Shown: one piece after another, positions 36,829 to 45,689 of the stretch
Layout: each line of letters starts with the position of its first letter
How positions within the stretch are numbered: position 1 is the first letter of the stretch
From: Streptomyces cyaneochromogenes
GTDB lineage: Bacteria; Actinomycetota; Actinomycetes; Streptomycetales; Streptomycetaceae
Length of the DNA stretch: 64,000 nucleotides
Assembly: GCF_003963535.1 (NCBI RefSeq)
Contig: NZ_CP034539.1
Coordinates: 992,001-1,056,000, forward strand
Direction of reading: 5' to 3'
The notes under the pieces: generated by a model
What the model saw: only the letters and a program-made list of their open reading frames with translations
Told to the model about the DNA's origin: nothing
Databases searched by the model: none
Program-made: the position numbers and the translations under genes

Positions 36829-36855
36829 TGTCACAAGGTCCGCGCCTGTCCGGTC
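36829..36855 (+). promoter_or_regulatory. ECF41-type promoter of sigma copy 2
   Basis: TGTCACA at 36829-36835, 16 bases, GGTC at 36852-36855, 27 bases before the start of the second sigma gene. Its position implies autoregulation or cross-regulation by sigma copy 1. Confidence 0.8.
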
Positions 36856-36882
36856 TCGCTTGTACGAGAGGGAAGATGCCGT

Positions 36883-37764
36883 ATGGCGAGTGCGGACGAC
36901 GCGGTGCCGATCGCCGAGTTGCTCGACGAACGGCGGCATCTGCTGGACGTCGCGTACTGGATGCTGGGCAGCAGCCGTGCGGCCGAGCGGGTCATCGACG
37001 AGACCTACCGGCGGTGGTACGGGTTGCCGGAGCCGACGCGGGCGCGGATCACGGCGCCGCGGGCCTGGCTGGCGAAGGTCGCCGGAGGTATCTGTCTGTC
37101 CCGGCTGGCCGCGCCGGGACGGGACAGGGAACGTGCGGTCGCGGAGGCGGCCGCCGGTGCGGGTGCGGTGGCGCGGGGGACTCTGGCGGAGGAGATCAGC
37201 GGGGTTCTGCTGGACGCGCTGGACTCCCTGTCGCCGACCGAGCGGGCGGCGTTCGTCCTGAACGATGTGTTCGGGATGGCGCCGGGCGCGGTGGCCGACA
37301 TCGTGCGCCGGACCGGGCCGGAGTGTGCCGAGTTGGCCGACCGGGCGCGGCTCAGTCTGCGGGCACGGCGTGCGCGGCCCACGCCGGCCGAGGAGCAGGA
37401 TGCGGTGGCACGGGCGGTGCGTGAGGCGTGTGTGACGGAGGACGAGGCGGTCCTGGCGTCGCTCCTCGCGGCCGATGCCACGGCGTTCTTCGACGGTGGC
37501 GGCAAGGTACGGGCGCTGGTCAGGCCGGTGCACGGCAGCGCCCAAGTGGCCCGCAGCCTGCTGACGTTGCTGGCCCGGCAGCCACGGACCGGCGTGCACA
37601 CCCATCCCGTCAACGGCCGTACCGGCCTCGTGGTGCGCTACGGCCGTCAGGTGGCCGCGGTCATCAGCCTCGACATCGCCGGCCCCCACGTCGTACAGAT
37701 CTGGGTCACCCTCAACCCCGACAAACTCCGCACCTGGAACCACCCCGGCCCCACTCGCCCCTGA
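36883..37764 (+). CDS. ECF41-like sigma factor (copy 2, divergent)
   Basis: A 293-residue sigma-like protein with weakened region 2 (HLLDVAYWMLGSSRAAERVI) and region 4 (LSPTERAAFVLNDVFGMAPG). The C-terminal extension keeps both hallmark motifs, DGGGK at 204-208 and NPDKL near residue 280, but the linker motif WLPEP is missing and replaced by an Ala/Gly-rich segment. That is the reverse of copy 1. It may be a divergent sigma factor or a regulator that competes with copy 1. It is preceded by its own ECF41-type promoter. Confidence 0.85.
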   Translation: MASADDAVPIAELLDERRHLLDVAYWMLGSSRAAERVIDETYRRWYGLPEPTRARITAPRAWLAKVAGGICLSRLAAPGRDRERAVAEAAAGAGAVARGTLAEEISGVLLDALDSLSPTERAAFVLNDVFGMAPGAVADIVRRTGPECAELADRARLSLRARRARPTPAEEQDAVARAVREACVTEDEAVLASLLAADATAFFDGGGKVRALVRPVHGSAQVARSLLTLLARQPRTGVHTHPVNGRTGLVVRYGRQVAAVISLDIAGPHVVQIWVTLNPDKLRTWNHPGPTRP

Positions 37765-37916
37765 ACGCGCAAACACCCGCATCAGCTGGTGAACGCCCGC
37801 GGGCGAGGCGTCGGGATCGTTGCTCGTGTCGACGGGCTCGGGCAGCCACGGTCCGATGTAGGTCTCGCGGCGCCATCGAGCGGACTGAGCGACATTGATG
37901 GCCGGCCGGGTGAGAG

Positions 37917-38680
37917 ATGAAGAAGCGCGTGCTCGCCACCCGTGGAAACCTCCCCGGCGACGGCCCGGACCGCCTTTCCGCCGCGGCGGACGTCGTGGCC
38001 TGGACCGGGACCCGCAAGCCCGGCACCCCGGATCTCGCCGCGCTCGCAGCCGGAGCGAGCGGCGTCCTGGCGCTGGGCAACGACCCTGTCGACGGCGCGT
38101 TGAGGGACGCCGCGGGCCCCTCTCTGCGGGTCGTCGCGCCGGCCGGCATGGGCTTCGACAACGTGGACCGGGCCGCCGCGGCGGAGCGCGGGATCGTCGT
38201 CACCCACACGCCGGGGTCCTGGCGGAGACCACCGCCGACCTCACCTCCGCCCTGATCCTGACCGCCCGCCGACGGCTCGCCGCCGCCTCCGCGCGCCTCG
38301 AGGCAGGCGGCTGGGACGTGTTCCGCATGCATGACTTCCTGGGCGGGGACATCCACGGGGCCGCCCTCGGCCTGATCGGCTACGGCCGGATCGGCCGTGC
38401 GGTGGCACGCCGGGCCCAGGAGTTCGGCATGCGCGTAGTCCACCACGACCCCTACGCCTCCCACGCCGCCGACGACACCCTGTCCACGCCGGTGAGCCTC
38501 GCCGAGTTGCCGGCCGCCTCCGACGTCGTGTCGCTGCACGTGCCGCTCACCGACGAGACCCGGCATCTCGTCTCGGCTCGCGAACTGGACGCGATGAAGC
38601 CCACGGCCACCATCGTCAGCACCTCGCGCGGCGGTGTCGTGGACGAGGCGGCGCTGCTGACGGCCGTGAGCGAGGGCCGG
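37917..38680 (+). pseudogene. D-2-hydroxyacid dehydrogenase, frameshifted and truncated
   Basis: The ATG at 37917 begins LATRGNLPGDGPDRL and reaches VVAPAGMGFDNVDRAAAAE. Near 38215 the frame shifts; VLAETTADLTSALIL, the Rossmann motif ALGLIGYGRIGRAVARRA and IVSTSRGGVVDEAALL (catalytic Arg region ahead) follow in another frame. The protein ends near 38680 before the catalytic Glu and His and the last ~80 residues of the family. Its frame then runs on as unrelated Arg/Pro-rich sequence. Confidence 0.8.
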
Positions 38681-38819
38681 CCGCACTCCGCTTCCCGGCG
38701 GCCCGGCCGAACCCAGGCCCCGGGGCGAGCACGAGTCCCTGGCCGAACCCGCGACCCAGGCCGACGGCGCGGAGGCGCACGCATGAGTCCGTCGGCGCCC
38801 CTCACTACGTCCGGGCGGG

Positions 38820-39464
38820 CTACGGAAGGCGTGGCGCGGGCCAGGCAGGCGCCCACCGCCAGGACGTCCAGGTGGCGGCCTCGGCGAACGGGCCGGTGCG
38901 TTGCTCGAGCATCGTCAGGACCTGGGCGCGGGCGCCGTCGACGGCCTGATGCTCGGCGTCGGTGACGATGCCGAGCCGTCGCACGTGGGCGTACTCGTCT
39001 TCGTCCTTCCACGTGTAGCTGCTGAGGTCAGGTGCGACGACCAGGTCCACCGCGAGGTCGAAGGTGTCGAACCCGTCCCGCGTGCGGCGGGTGGGGTGTT
39101 CGAAGTTGACGTACCAGTTGCGCATCCCAGCGCGCGTGTAGAAGGCGTTGACACTGAACCAGGCGGTCGGCGGCTTCCACAGCAGCAGTTCGGTGTCCTG
39201 CCACACACCAGGCGCGAGCCCCCACTCCTCCCCCGTCGCCAACGCGTCAAAGGCCTCGGTGCGCGCCGAACGGTCGCCGTCGGCACGGGCCTTGGCGTAC
39301 AGAGCGGGCCGGCGGGCCTCGGCGCCGGGAGCACAGGCAGTGACCAGGGCCTCGGTGGTGTCAGCTACGACACGCAGGGCCTGCTCGCTCCACACCCGGC
39401 GGCCGCGATACACGTCGCGTCGTACGACTGTCTGTCCCGCATTGAAGCGTGGCACCGGATTCAC
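38820..39464 (-). CDS. DUF402 domain-containing protein
   Basis: A 214-residue protein with the DUF402 core: ALVTACAPGAEARRPA, WQDTELLLWKPPTAWFSVNAFY, MRNWYVNFEHPTRRT and TFDLAVDLVVAPDLSSYTWKDEDEY, which carries the conserved acidic metal-site residues. Characterised members are nucleoside di/triphosphatases or bind RNA with metals; the substrate here is not known. It is on the strand opposite the dehydrogenase ruin. Confidence 0.88.
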   Translation of the reverse strand: MNPVPRFNAGQTVVRRDVYRGRRVWSEQALRVVADTTEALVTACAPGAEARRPALYAKARADGDRSARTEAFDALATGEEWGLAPGVWQDTELLLWKPPTAWFSVNAFYTRAGMRNWYVNFEHPTRRTRDGFDTFDLAVDLVVAPDLSSYTWKDEDEYAHVRRLGIVTDAEHQAVDGARAQVLTMLEQRTGPFAEAATWTSWRWAPAWPAPRLP

Positions 39465-39565
39465 CTGCGGTCCTCCTTCGGTCCTCCTTCGCCTCGGAGC
39501 ACCTGCCCAGTTGGTCAGACAGCCATGTGGCAGTCCCCCGAGGGAATTCGTCAGCCGCGCAGGGC

Positions 39566-41053
39566 CTATGCGCCACGACGGACCCGGGCTGCCTTGCGGG
39601 CCTCGGCCATCTGGCGTGCCTCAGCGGAGCGGCGGGACTCGCCACCGCCGCTGCCGGCCCGCCCCTGGCGGGTGCCCAGACCGCGGAAGGGGGCACCGCC
39701 ACGCTTCGGGCGCTCCGCGACCGGCCCGCTGCCGCTGACGGGGACACCGGAGGGAGCCTGGGCGCCGGTGATGCGGCTCAACTCGGCCTCGCCGGAGCGG
39801 ACCTGCGTGATCCGGGGCTTGATGCCCGCCTCGGACATGAGGCGGGCCATGTCCCGGCGCTGGTTGGGCAGGACCAGCGTGACGACACTGCCGGACTCGC
39901 CGGCGCGGGCGGTACGGCCTCCACGGTGCAGGTAGTCCTTGTGGTCGCCGGGCGGATCGACGTTGACCACGAGGTCGAGGTCGTCGACGTGAATGCCCCG
40001 GGCCGCGACGTTGGTGGCCACCAGGACCGTGACGTCGCCGGTCTTGAACTGGGCCAGGGTGCGGGTGCGCTGGGGCTGCGACTTGCCACCGTGCAGCGCC
40101 GCGGCCTTGACGCCACTGCTCAGCAGGTGCTTGGTGAACTGGTCGACAGCGTGCTTGGTGTCCAGGAACATGATCACGCGGCCGTCGCGGGCGGCGATCT
40201 CGGTGGCGGTGGCGTACTTGTCGGCGCCGTGCACCTGCAACACGTGGTGCTCCATGGTGGTGACGGCGGCCGCCGACGGATCGACCGAGTGGACCACCGG
40301 GTCATGGAGGTAACGCCGGACCAGGAGGTCGATGTTGCGGTCCAGCGTGGCCGAGAACAGCATGCGCTGGCCGTCGGGGCGTACCTGGTCCAGCAGGTCG
40401 GTGACCTGGGGCATGAAGCCCATGTCCGCCATCTGGTCGGCCTCGTCCAGGACGGTGATGTTCACCCGGTCCAAGCGGCAGTCCTTGCGCGCGACGAGAT
40501 CCGCGAGGCGGCCCGGAGTCGCGACGACCACCTCGGCCCCGGCACGCAGTGCGCCGGCCTGCCTGCCGATCGACATGCCGCCGACCACGGTGGCCAGCCG
40601 CAGCTTCAGCGCCCCGGCGTACGGGGCGAGCGCATCGGTGACCTGCTGGGCAAGCTCGCGCGTGGGGACGAGGATCAGAGCCAGCGGCTTCCGCGGCTCG
40701 GCACGCCTCCCGGCCGTGCGCACGAGGAGCGCCAGGCCGAAGGCCAGCGTCTTGCCCGATCCGGTGCGCCCGCGGCCCAGGACGTCGCGCCCTGCGAGGG
40801 AGTTGGGCAACGTGACGGCCTGGATCGGGAACGGCTTGTCCAGGCCGTGATCGGTGAGCATCCTCAGCAGTTCGGCGGGCATGTCCAGTTCGCCGAAGGT
40901 CGCGGCCGCGGGGAGGGCGGGGGTGAGGGTGGCCGGCAGCGCGAACTCCCCCTGTGGTGCGGAGGCGCGGCGCCCGTTGTCGTCCGCACCGACGGCGGGG
41001 TGACCCTGTCCCCGGGGCCGGAAACGATCGTTCGTGCTGGTTGAACGGCTCAT
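39566..41053 (-). CDS. DEAD-box RNA helicase
   Basis: A 495-residue DEAD-box helicase. Motifs in order: Q motif near KPFPIQAVTLP, GRGRTGSGKTLAFGLALL (Walker A), PTRELAQQV, VVATPGRLADLV, VLDEADQMADMGF, FSATLDRNIDLL, then VLVATNVAARGIHVDDL and YLHRGGRTARAGESG. The C-terminal tail is Gly/Arg-rich, as expected for RNA binding. It lies downstream of the cold-shock gene on the same strand, separated by a strong terminator, so co-regulation by cold is possible but not cotranscription. Confidence 0.95.
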   Translation of the reverse strand: MSRSTSTNDRFRPRGQGHPAVGADDNGRRASAPQGEFALPATLTPALPAAATFGELDMPAELLRMLTDHGLDKPFPIQAVTLPNSLAGRDVLGRGRTGSGKTLAFGLALLVRTAGRRAEPRKPLALILVPTRELAQQVTDALAPYAGALKLRLATVVGGMSIGRQAGALRAGAEVVVATPGRLADLVARKDCRLDRVNITVLDEADQMADMGFMPQVTDLLDQVRPDGQRMLFSATLDRNIDLLVRRYLHDPVVHSVDPSAAAVTTMEHHVLQVHGADKYATATEIAARDGRVIMFLDTKHAVDQFTKHLLSSGVKAAALHGGKSQPQRTRTLAQFKTGDVTVLVATNVAARGIHVDDLDLVVNVDPPGDHKDYLHRGGRTARAGESGSVVTLVLPNQRRDMARLMSEAGIKPRITQVRSGEAELSRITGAQAPSGVPVSGSGPVAERPKRGGAPFRGLGTRQGRAGSGGGESRRSAEARQMAEARKAARVRRGA

Positions 41054-41174
41054 GGAGAACCTTCCTCGACGGGGCGCGCGTCGAGGAATTCCCGACAGGA
41101 ATGAGCCGGATGAATTGCAAGAACGAGCCGAAAACAAGACTGAGGGAATTTTACCGGAATGCAGAAAAGCAGCA

Positions 41175-41209
41175 AGCTGAGGCCTCACCCCAAGGTGCGG
41201 GCCTCAGCT
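41175..41209 (-). terminator. Rho-independent terminator after the cold-shock gene
   Basis: AGCTGAGGCC at 41175-41184 pairs with GGCCTCAGCT at 41200-41209, with an inner CACC/GGTG stem. On the minus strand it is followed by a T-rich tail (TTGCTGCTTTTCTG). It lies 19 bases after the csp stop. Confidence 0.88.
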
Positions 41210-41227
41210 GCCTCATACGCTTCGACG

Positions 41228-41431
41228 TCAGGCGGGAGTAATGTTCTCCGCCTGCGGGCCCTTCTGTCCCTGCGTGATGTCGAAATTCACCTTCTGGCCT
41301 TCCTGGAGCTCACGAAAGCCCTGGGCGGCGATGTTCGAGTAGTGGGCGAAGACGTCGGGGCCGCCACCGTCCTGCTCGATGAAGCCGAAGCCCTTTTCCG
41401 CGTTGAACCACTTGACGGTGCCGGTAGCCAT
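41228..41431 (-). CDS. Cold-shock protein (CspA family)
   Basis: A 67-residue single-domain CSD protein. RNP1 is KGFGFIEQD and RNP2 is DVFAHYSNI; the N terminus is [12 protein letters not shown], typical for actinobacterial cold-shock proteins that act as RNA chaperones. GAAGGAGAAGTGAC precedes the ATG at 41431. A long A/T-richer leader extends upstream to about 41600 with a hairpin at 41532-41554. Confidence 0.97.
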   Translation of the reverse strand: MATGTVKWFNAEKGFGFIEQDGGGPDVFAHYSNIAAQGFRELQEGQKVNFDITQGQKGPQAENITPA

Positions 41432-41531
41432 GTCACTTCTCCTTCGGGGCAGTGCCCAGAGGCCCACACCGTGTGAACCCTTGCGTTGCGACAATGAACC
41501 CCGTCCGGATGAGCACCGGAGATACAAAGCG

Positions 41532-41554
41532 CTCGACGACATATAACCGTCGAG
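41532..41554 (-). promoter_or_regulatory. Hairpin in the csp leader/promoter region
   Basis: CTCGACG at 41532-41538 pairs with CGTCGAG at 41548-41554 around an A/T-rich nine-base loop, about 100 bases before the csp start. It could be part of a long cold-shock leader or an operator. Function is not proven. Confidence 0.4.
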
Positions 41555-41731
41555 GTATTTGAAGTTTCGGGAACCACAACTGCAACTACCTTCAAGCCTA
41601 GCACGGTACATGCACCCGCACTAACTCTTGCGAGGAGCTCCGGATCAGCCGCGCAAGCCTGCACGAACTCGAATACAGGCGAAGGTGAATTCTCAGTTTG
41701 CACAAGGCGCGACCAGGACGAAATCGTCCCA

Positions 41732-44041
41732 TCATCTTCTGGGTGCACCGGCTCCCCCGCCTGAGGGTTCGAGGCGGATCACGATGGATTTGGTCGCGGG
41801 AGTGTTACTGGTCTCGGCCGTGGAGTCCAGGGCGACCAGCACGTTCGTCTCCGGGTAGTAGGCGGCGGCGCAGCCACGTGGTGTCGGATAGCGGACAGCG
41901 CGGAAGCCGGGGGCGCGGCGTTCACCGTCAGCGTTGACGCTGACCAGATCCACCCGATCGCCCTCGTGCAGGTGGAGGGCGCGGAGGTCGTCCCCGTTGA
42001 CGAAGACGACCCGCCGTCCGCCCTTGATACCGCGGTAGCGGTCGTCGAGGCCGTAGACGGTGGTGTTGAACTGGTCGTGCGACCGAACCGTCGTCAGCAG
42101 CAGGTACCCCGGCGGGACTTCGGTGGCAGTCGGTGGGTTGACGGTGAAGTGCGCCTTGCCGGTCGCTGTGGGGAACGTGCGGGAGTCGCGCGGTGCCCGG
42201 GGGAGCATGAAGCCGCCGGGCTGCCGGACGCGCTGCTCGAAGGCGTGGAACCCGGGGATGACGTGCTCGATGTGGCGGCGGATCACTGCGTAGTCGTCGC
42301 GCATGTCGCGCCAGCCGAGGTCGGCGCCGAAGAGCGCGTACGCGAGGTCGGCGATGATCGCTACCTCGCTGCGCAGGTGCGGTGATCCGGGAAAGAGCCG
42401 TCCGCGCGACGAGTGCACCATGGCCATCGTGTCCTCGACGGTGACGAACTGCTCGCCGGAGGCCTGCGGGTCGCGTTCGGAGCGGCCGAGACAGGGCAGG
42501 ACAAGGGCCTCGGTGCCGTGGCACAGATGGGTCCGGTTCAGCTTGGTCGCGACATGGACGGTGAGGTCGCAGTTGGCCAGTGCGGCCTCGGTGACCTCGG
42601 TGTCGGGCGTGGCCGAGGCGAAGTTGCCGCCGAGACCGATGAACACGTCGACCTTGCCGTCGCGCATCGCCTTGATCGAGTCGACGGTGTCCAGGCCGTG
42701 GGCACGGGGAGGTTCGAACCCGAACTCGTCGCGGAGCCTGTCCAGGAACGTGTCGGGCATCTTCTCCCAGATGCCCATGCTGCGGTCGCCCTGGACGTTG
42801 CTGTGCCCGCGGATCGGGGCAGGCCCGGCACCGGGGCGTCCGATGTTGCCGCGCAGCAGAAGGAAGTTGACGATCTCCCGGATGGTGGCCACCGCGTTGC
42901 GGTGCTGGGTGAGCCCCATCGCCCAGCAGACGACGACGCTGTCCGCGGCGAGCACGTCGGCCGCGCAGTCCTCGATCAGGCGGCGGGGCAGACCGGCCAT
43001 CGTCTCGATCCGCGACCGGTCCAGGGCACGCCATGCCGCTGCCGCCGCCTCGAAGCCGTCGCAGTACCGGTCGATGAAGTCGTGGTCGAGGGCGGAGGCC
43101 GGCTGGGCGTCCTCCCGGTCGATCAGGGCACGGTTCAGGCCCGCGAAGAGGGCAAGATCGCCGTTGACGCGGACCGGGAGCCAGCGGTCGGTGAGCTTCG
43201 TACCCGGGCCGATCAGACCGCGTACGGTCTGCGGGTTGCGGAAGCGGCCGAAGCCGGCCTCGGGAAGCGGGTTGGCGGCGATGATACGGGCGCCGCGCCG
43301 CTTGGCCTGTTCGAGCGCGGTGAGCATGCGAGGGTGGCAGGTGCCGGGGTTCTGGCCCACGACGATGATCAGGTCTGCGTGATCGGTGATGTCGGCGTAG
43401 GTGATGAGGCCCTTTCCGACACCGATGGTCTCGGTCAGGGCCGCGCCGCTCGACTCGTGGCACATGTTCGAGCAGTCCGGCAGGTTGTTCGTGCCGAGCC
43501 TGCGCGCCAGCAGCTGGTAGAGGAAGGCGGCCTCGTTGCTGGTCCGGCCGCTGGTGTAGAAGACGGCACGGTTCGGATCGGCGATGCCGCGCAGGCGGTC
43601 GGCGGTGAGCGCGAGCGCGTCCTGCCACGAGACGGGCTCGAAGTGTGTCGCACCGGGGGCGAGACGCATCGGCTGGGCCAGCCGGCCCTGCGACTCCAGC
43701 CAGTGACCGTCCCGCTCCCGCAGGGCGGCGACGGAGTACTCGGCGAAGAACGCCGCGTCGACGCGTTTGCGTGTGGCCTCCCAGGCGACGGCCTTCGCGC
43801 CGTTCTCGCAGAACTCCGCGATCTTCCGGTGCTCGGGATCGGGGTCGCCCCATGCGCAGCTCGGGCAGTCGAAACCGTCGACATGGTTCATCGCCGCAAG
43901 CGTCCGCAGACTCCGCTTCGGCCCCATCTCGGACATGGAATACCGGACGGATTCCGTGATCCCGTGCATTCCGGCGCTGGACCTCTCGGGCCCCGACGAT
44001 GTCGGATCCGTACCCGTCGTATCGATCGGTCGCTCAGCCAT
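41732..44041 (-). CDS. FdhF/YdeP-type molybdopterin oxidoreductase (formate dehydrogenase-like)
   Basis: A 769-residue molybdopterin-binding oxidoreductase. N-terminal FDCPSCAWGDPDPEH, active-site loop DCSNMCHESSGAALTETIG, cofactor-binding VVGQNPGTCHPRML and GLGGNFASATPDTEVT, and a C-terminal molydopterin-dinucleotide domain with RSHDQFNTTVYGLDDRYRG. This matches the YdeP/FdhF-alpha group related to formate dehydrogenases. No beta or gamma subunit is adjacent. It lies downstream of a formaldehyde dehydrogenase on the same strand, so formate oxidation is a reasonable inference. Confidence 0.9.
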   Translation of the reverse strand: MAERPIDTTGTDPTSSGPERSSAGMHGITESVRYSMSEMGPKRSLRTLAAMNHVDGFDCPSCAWGDPDPEHRKIAEFCENGAKAVAWEATRKRVDAAFFAEYSVAALRERDGHWLESQGRLAQPMRLAPGATHFEPVSWQDALALTADRLRGIADPNRAVFYTSGRTSNEAAFLYQLLARRLGTNNLPDCSNMCHESSGAALTETIGVGKGLITYADITDHADLIIVVGQNPGTCHPRMLTALEQAKRRGARIIAANPLPEAGFGRFRNPQTVRGLIGPGTKLTDRWLPVRVNGDLALFAGLNRALIDREDAQPASALDHDFIDRYCDGFEAAAAAWRALDRSRIETMAGLPRRLIEDCAADVLAADSVVVCWAMGLTQHRNAVATIREIVNFLLLRGNIGRPGAGPAPIRGHSNVQGDRSMGIWEKMPDTFLDRLRDEFGFEPPRAHGLDTVDSIKAMRDGKVDVFIGLGGNFASATPDTEVTEAALANCDLTVHVATKLNRTHLCHGTEALVLPCLGRSERDPQASGEQFVTVEDTMAMVHSSRGRLFPGSPHLRSEVAIIADLAYALFGADLGWRDMRDDYAVIRRHIEHVIPGFHAFEQRVRQPGGFMLPRAPRDSRTFPTATGKAHFTVNPPTATEVPPGYLLLTTVRSHDQFNTTVYGLDDRYRGIKGGRRVVFVNGDDLRALHLHEGDRVDLVSVNADGERRAPGFRAVRYPTPRGCAAAYYPETNVLVALDSTAETSNTPATKSIVIRLEPSGGGAGAPRR

Positions 44042-44076
44042 GACCGCCTCTTCGACCCATCCGGCTCACGGCCGGT

Positions 44077-44105
44077 CGGCTGCGGGTGTTTGCTTCCCGC
44101 AGCCG
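44077..44105. terminator. Hairpin between the formaldehyde and formate dehydrogenase genes
   Basis: CGGCTGCGGG at 44077-44086 pairs perfectly with CCCGCAGCCG at 44096-44105 around a nine-base T-rich loop. It lies between a gene ending at 44193 and one starting at 44041 on the minus strand. It may terminate or attenuate read-through. Confidence 0.6.
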
Positions 44106-44192
44106 GCCCGTCGCCATGCGTGGACGGTGGGCGTCCTCACCACGGCACCACCACCGTCACGGCACCACCGTGGCGTGCGCCCTCTGAATGCC

Positions 44193-45341
44193 TTACGCCG
44201 CGAGCGCGTGACCAGGATGCAGGACGACCTTGGTGTAGCCCTCGATCCGCTGGTCGAACTTCTTGTACGCGCTCGGCGCCTCCTCCAGCGGCAGTTCGTG
44301 CGAGACCACGAAACTGGGCTTGGCGCGCCCCGCGATGATCAGGTCACGCAGCTGGCGGTTGTACTGCTTGACGTTGCACTGACCGGTGCCCATCCGCTGA
44401 CCCTTCTCGAACATCCTGCCGATCGAGACCAACAGCTGACCGTGCTTGGCGTTCTCGTCGGGTCCGCCCGGGTCGGAGGGCACATACAGGCCCGGTACGC
44501 CCAGCATGCCCGTCGGCCGCACCGTCTCGACGAGCGTGTTGAGGACGACGGCGGGTTCCTCGTGGCTCGCGTCGTGCGCCTGGGCCTGGTAGCCGACGGC
44601 GTCGACGCCCTTGTCCGTTCCCTCGCCTCCGGTCTGTTCCTTGATCTGTGCTGCCGGATCGCCCTTGGTGAAGTCGATCGGGATGGCCCCGATCTCCTCG
44701 GCCTTGGCGAGCCGCTCGGGCACCCGGTCCACGGAGAACACCTTCGACGCACCGCGCAGCAGCGCGGAGTAGGCGGCCATCAGCCCGACCGGGCCGGCCC
44801 CGAAGACGGCCACGCTCTCTCCGGGGGACACCTGGGCGAGCTCGCATCCGTGGTAGCCGGTCGGGAAGATGTCGGCGAGCAACACGAAGTCGGTCTCGGC
44901 ATTGTTCGGCGGCAGCTTCAGGCAGTTGAAATCGGCGAACGGCACCCGCAGCAGCTCTGCCTGCCCGCCCGTGTACGGGCCCATGGCCACGTAGCCATAG
45001 GCTCCGCCCGCGAAGCCCGGATTGACCGTCAGACAGAAGCCGGTCCGCCCGGCAAGACAGTTCTTGCAGAATCCGCAGGCGACGTTGAACGGCATGACGA
45101 CGCGGTCGCCCTTGGACAGAGAGGTCACACCCGCGCCGACTTCCTCGATGATGCCCAGGTTCTCATGTCCGAAGACGATGCCCGACTCGGCCGCCGTGCG
45201 GCCCTCGTACATGTGCAGGTCGGATCCGCAGATAGCGGTCGATGTGACCCGTACCAGCACGTCGTTCGGGTGCTGGATCTGCGGATCGTCGACATCCCTG
45301 ACGGTGACACTGAAGGGCTTCTCATAGACAACGGCTTTCAC
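44193..45341 (-). CDS. Glutathione-independent formaldehyde dehydrogenase-type zinc alcohol dehydrogenase
   Basis: A 382-residue medium-chain dehydrogenase. Catalytic zinc ligands are in TAICGSDLHMYEG and GHENLGIIEEVG; the structural zinc lobe is CGFCKNCLAGRTGFC; the NAD motif is VAVFGAGPVGLMAAYSALL. Length and the MFEKGQRMGTGQCNV segment fit the FDH/dismutase type that uses no glutathione. The GTG at 45341 has GGAGGTGATCC, an almost perfect anti-16S match, seven bases upstream. It precedes the formate-dehydrogenase-like gene. Confidence 0.9.
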   Translation of the reverse strand: MKAVVYEKPFSVTVRDVDDPQIQHPNDVLVRVTSTAICGSDLHMYEGRTAAESGIVFGHENLGIIEEVGAGVTSLSKGDRVVMPFNVACGFCKNCLAGRTGFCLTVNPGFAGGAYGYVAMGPYTGGQAELLRVPFADFNCLKLPPNNAETDFVLLADIFPTGYHGCELAQVSPGESVAVFGAGPVGLMAAYSALLRGASKVFSVDRVPERLAKAEEIGAIPIDFTKGDPAAQIKEQTGGEGTDKGVDAVGYQAQAHDASHEEPAVVLNTLVETVRPTGMLGVPGLYVPSDPGGPDENAKHGQLLVSIGRMFEKGQRMGTGQCNVKQYNRQLRDLIIAGRAKPSFVVSHELPLEEAPSAYKKFDQRIEGYTKVVLHPGHALAA

Positions 45342-45689
45342 CTGGATCACCTCCGCGTCGAACGCCGGGTGACGATGGCGGGCCGCCCCGATCGAGGCCC
45401 TTGCCAGGAGAAAGGCAACGAGTCGGAGCCCCTCGGTCCGTGTCGCAGCCCAGGCGCCCTTGCTTCCCCTTTGAACACTTCCAGGGAACTCCCGTGACGC
45501 ATGCGCTGCAACCCGCGCCGGACGGGATCCCGGCGTCGAGTAACACACTGCACGCATGCGGCTCCTCACCGGCACGCTTGTCCCCGGCAACACCTTCCGG
45601 CACATGCGCAACATCGTCGCGCGATGACCTCGGCGCCCGCTGTACCGGCGTTCGACCGCTGTGAGTAGCGGCTCGGACGGACGACGCGG

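Noticed and set aside
39449..41044. 531-residue open frame antisense to the DEAD-box helicase
   Set aside because: Shadow frame created by third-position GC; composition is low-complexity.
41450..41748. Minus-strand open frame upstream of csp with a segment resembling a Nif11-type peptide leader (FEFVQACAADPELLARV) and several Cys
   Set aside because: Third codon positions have roughly half G/C, unlike genes in this window, it runs into csp in another frame, and it has no Gly-Gly cleavage site. A leader-peptide claim is too weak.
42413..44338. 641-residue open frame antisense to the FdhF-like gene
   Set aside because: Shadow frame of an intact molybdoenzyme gene; no family features.
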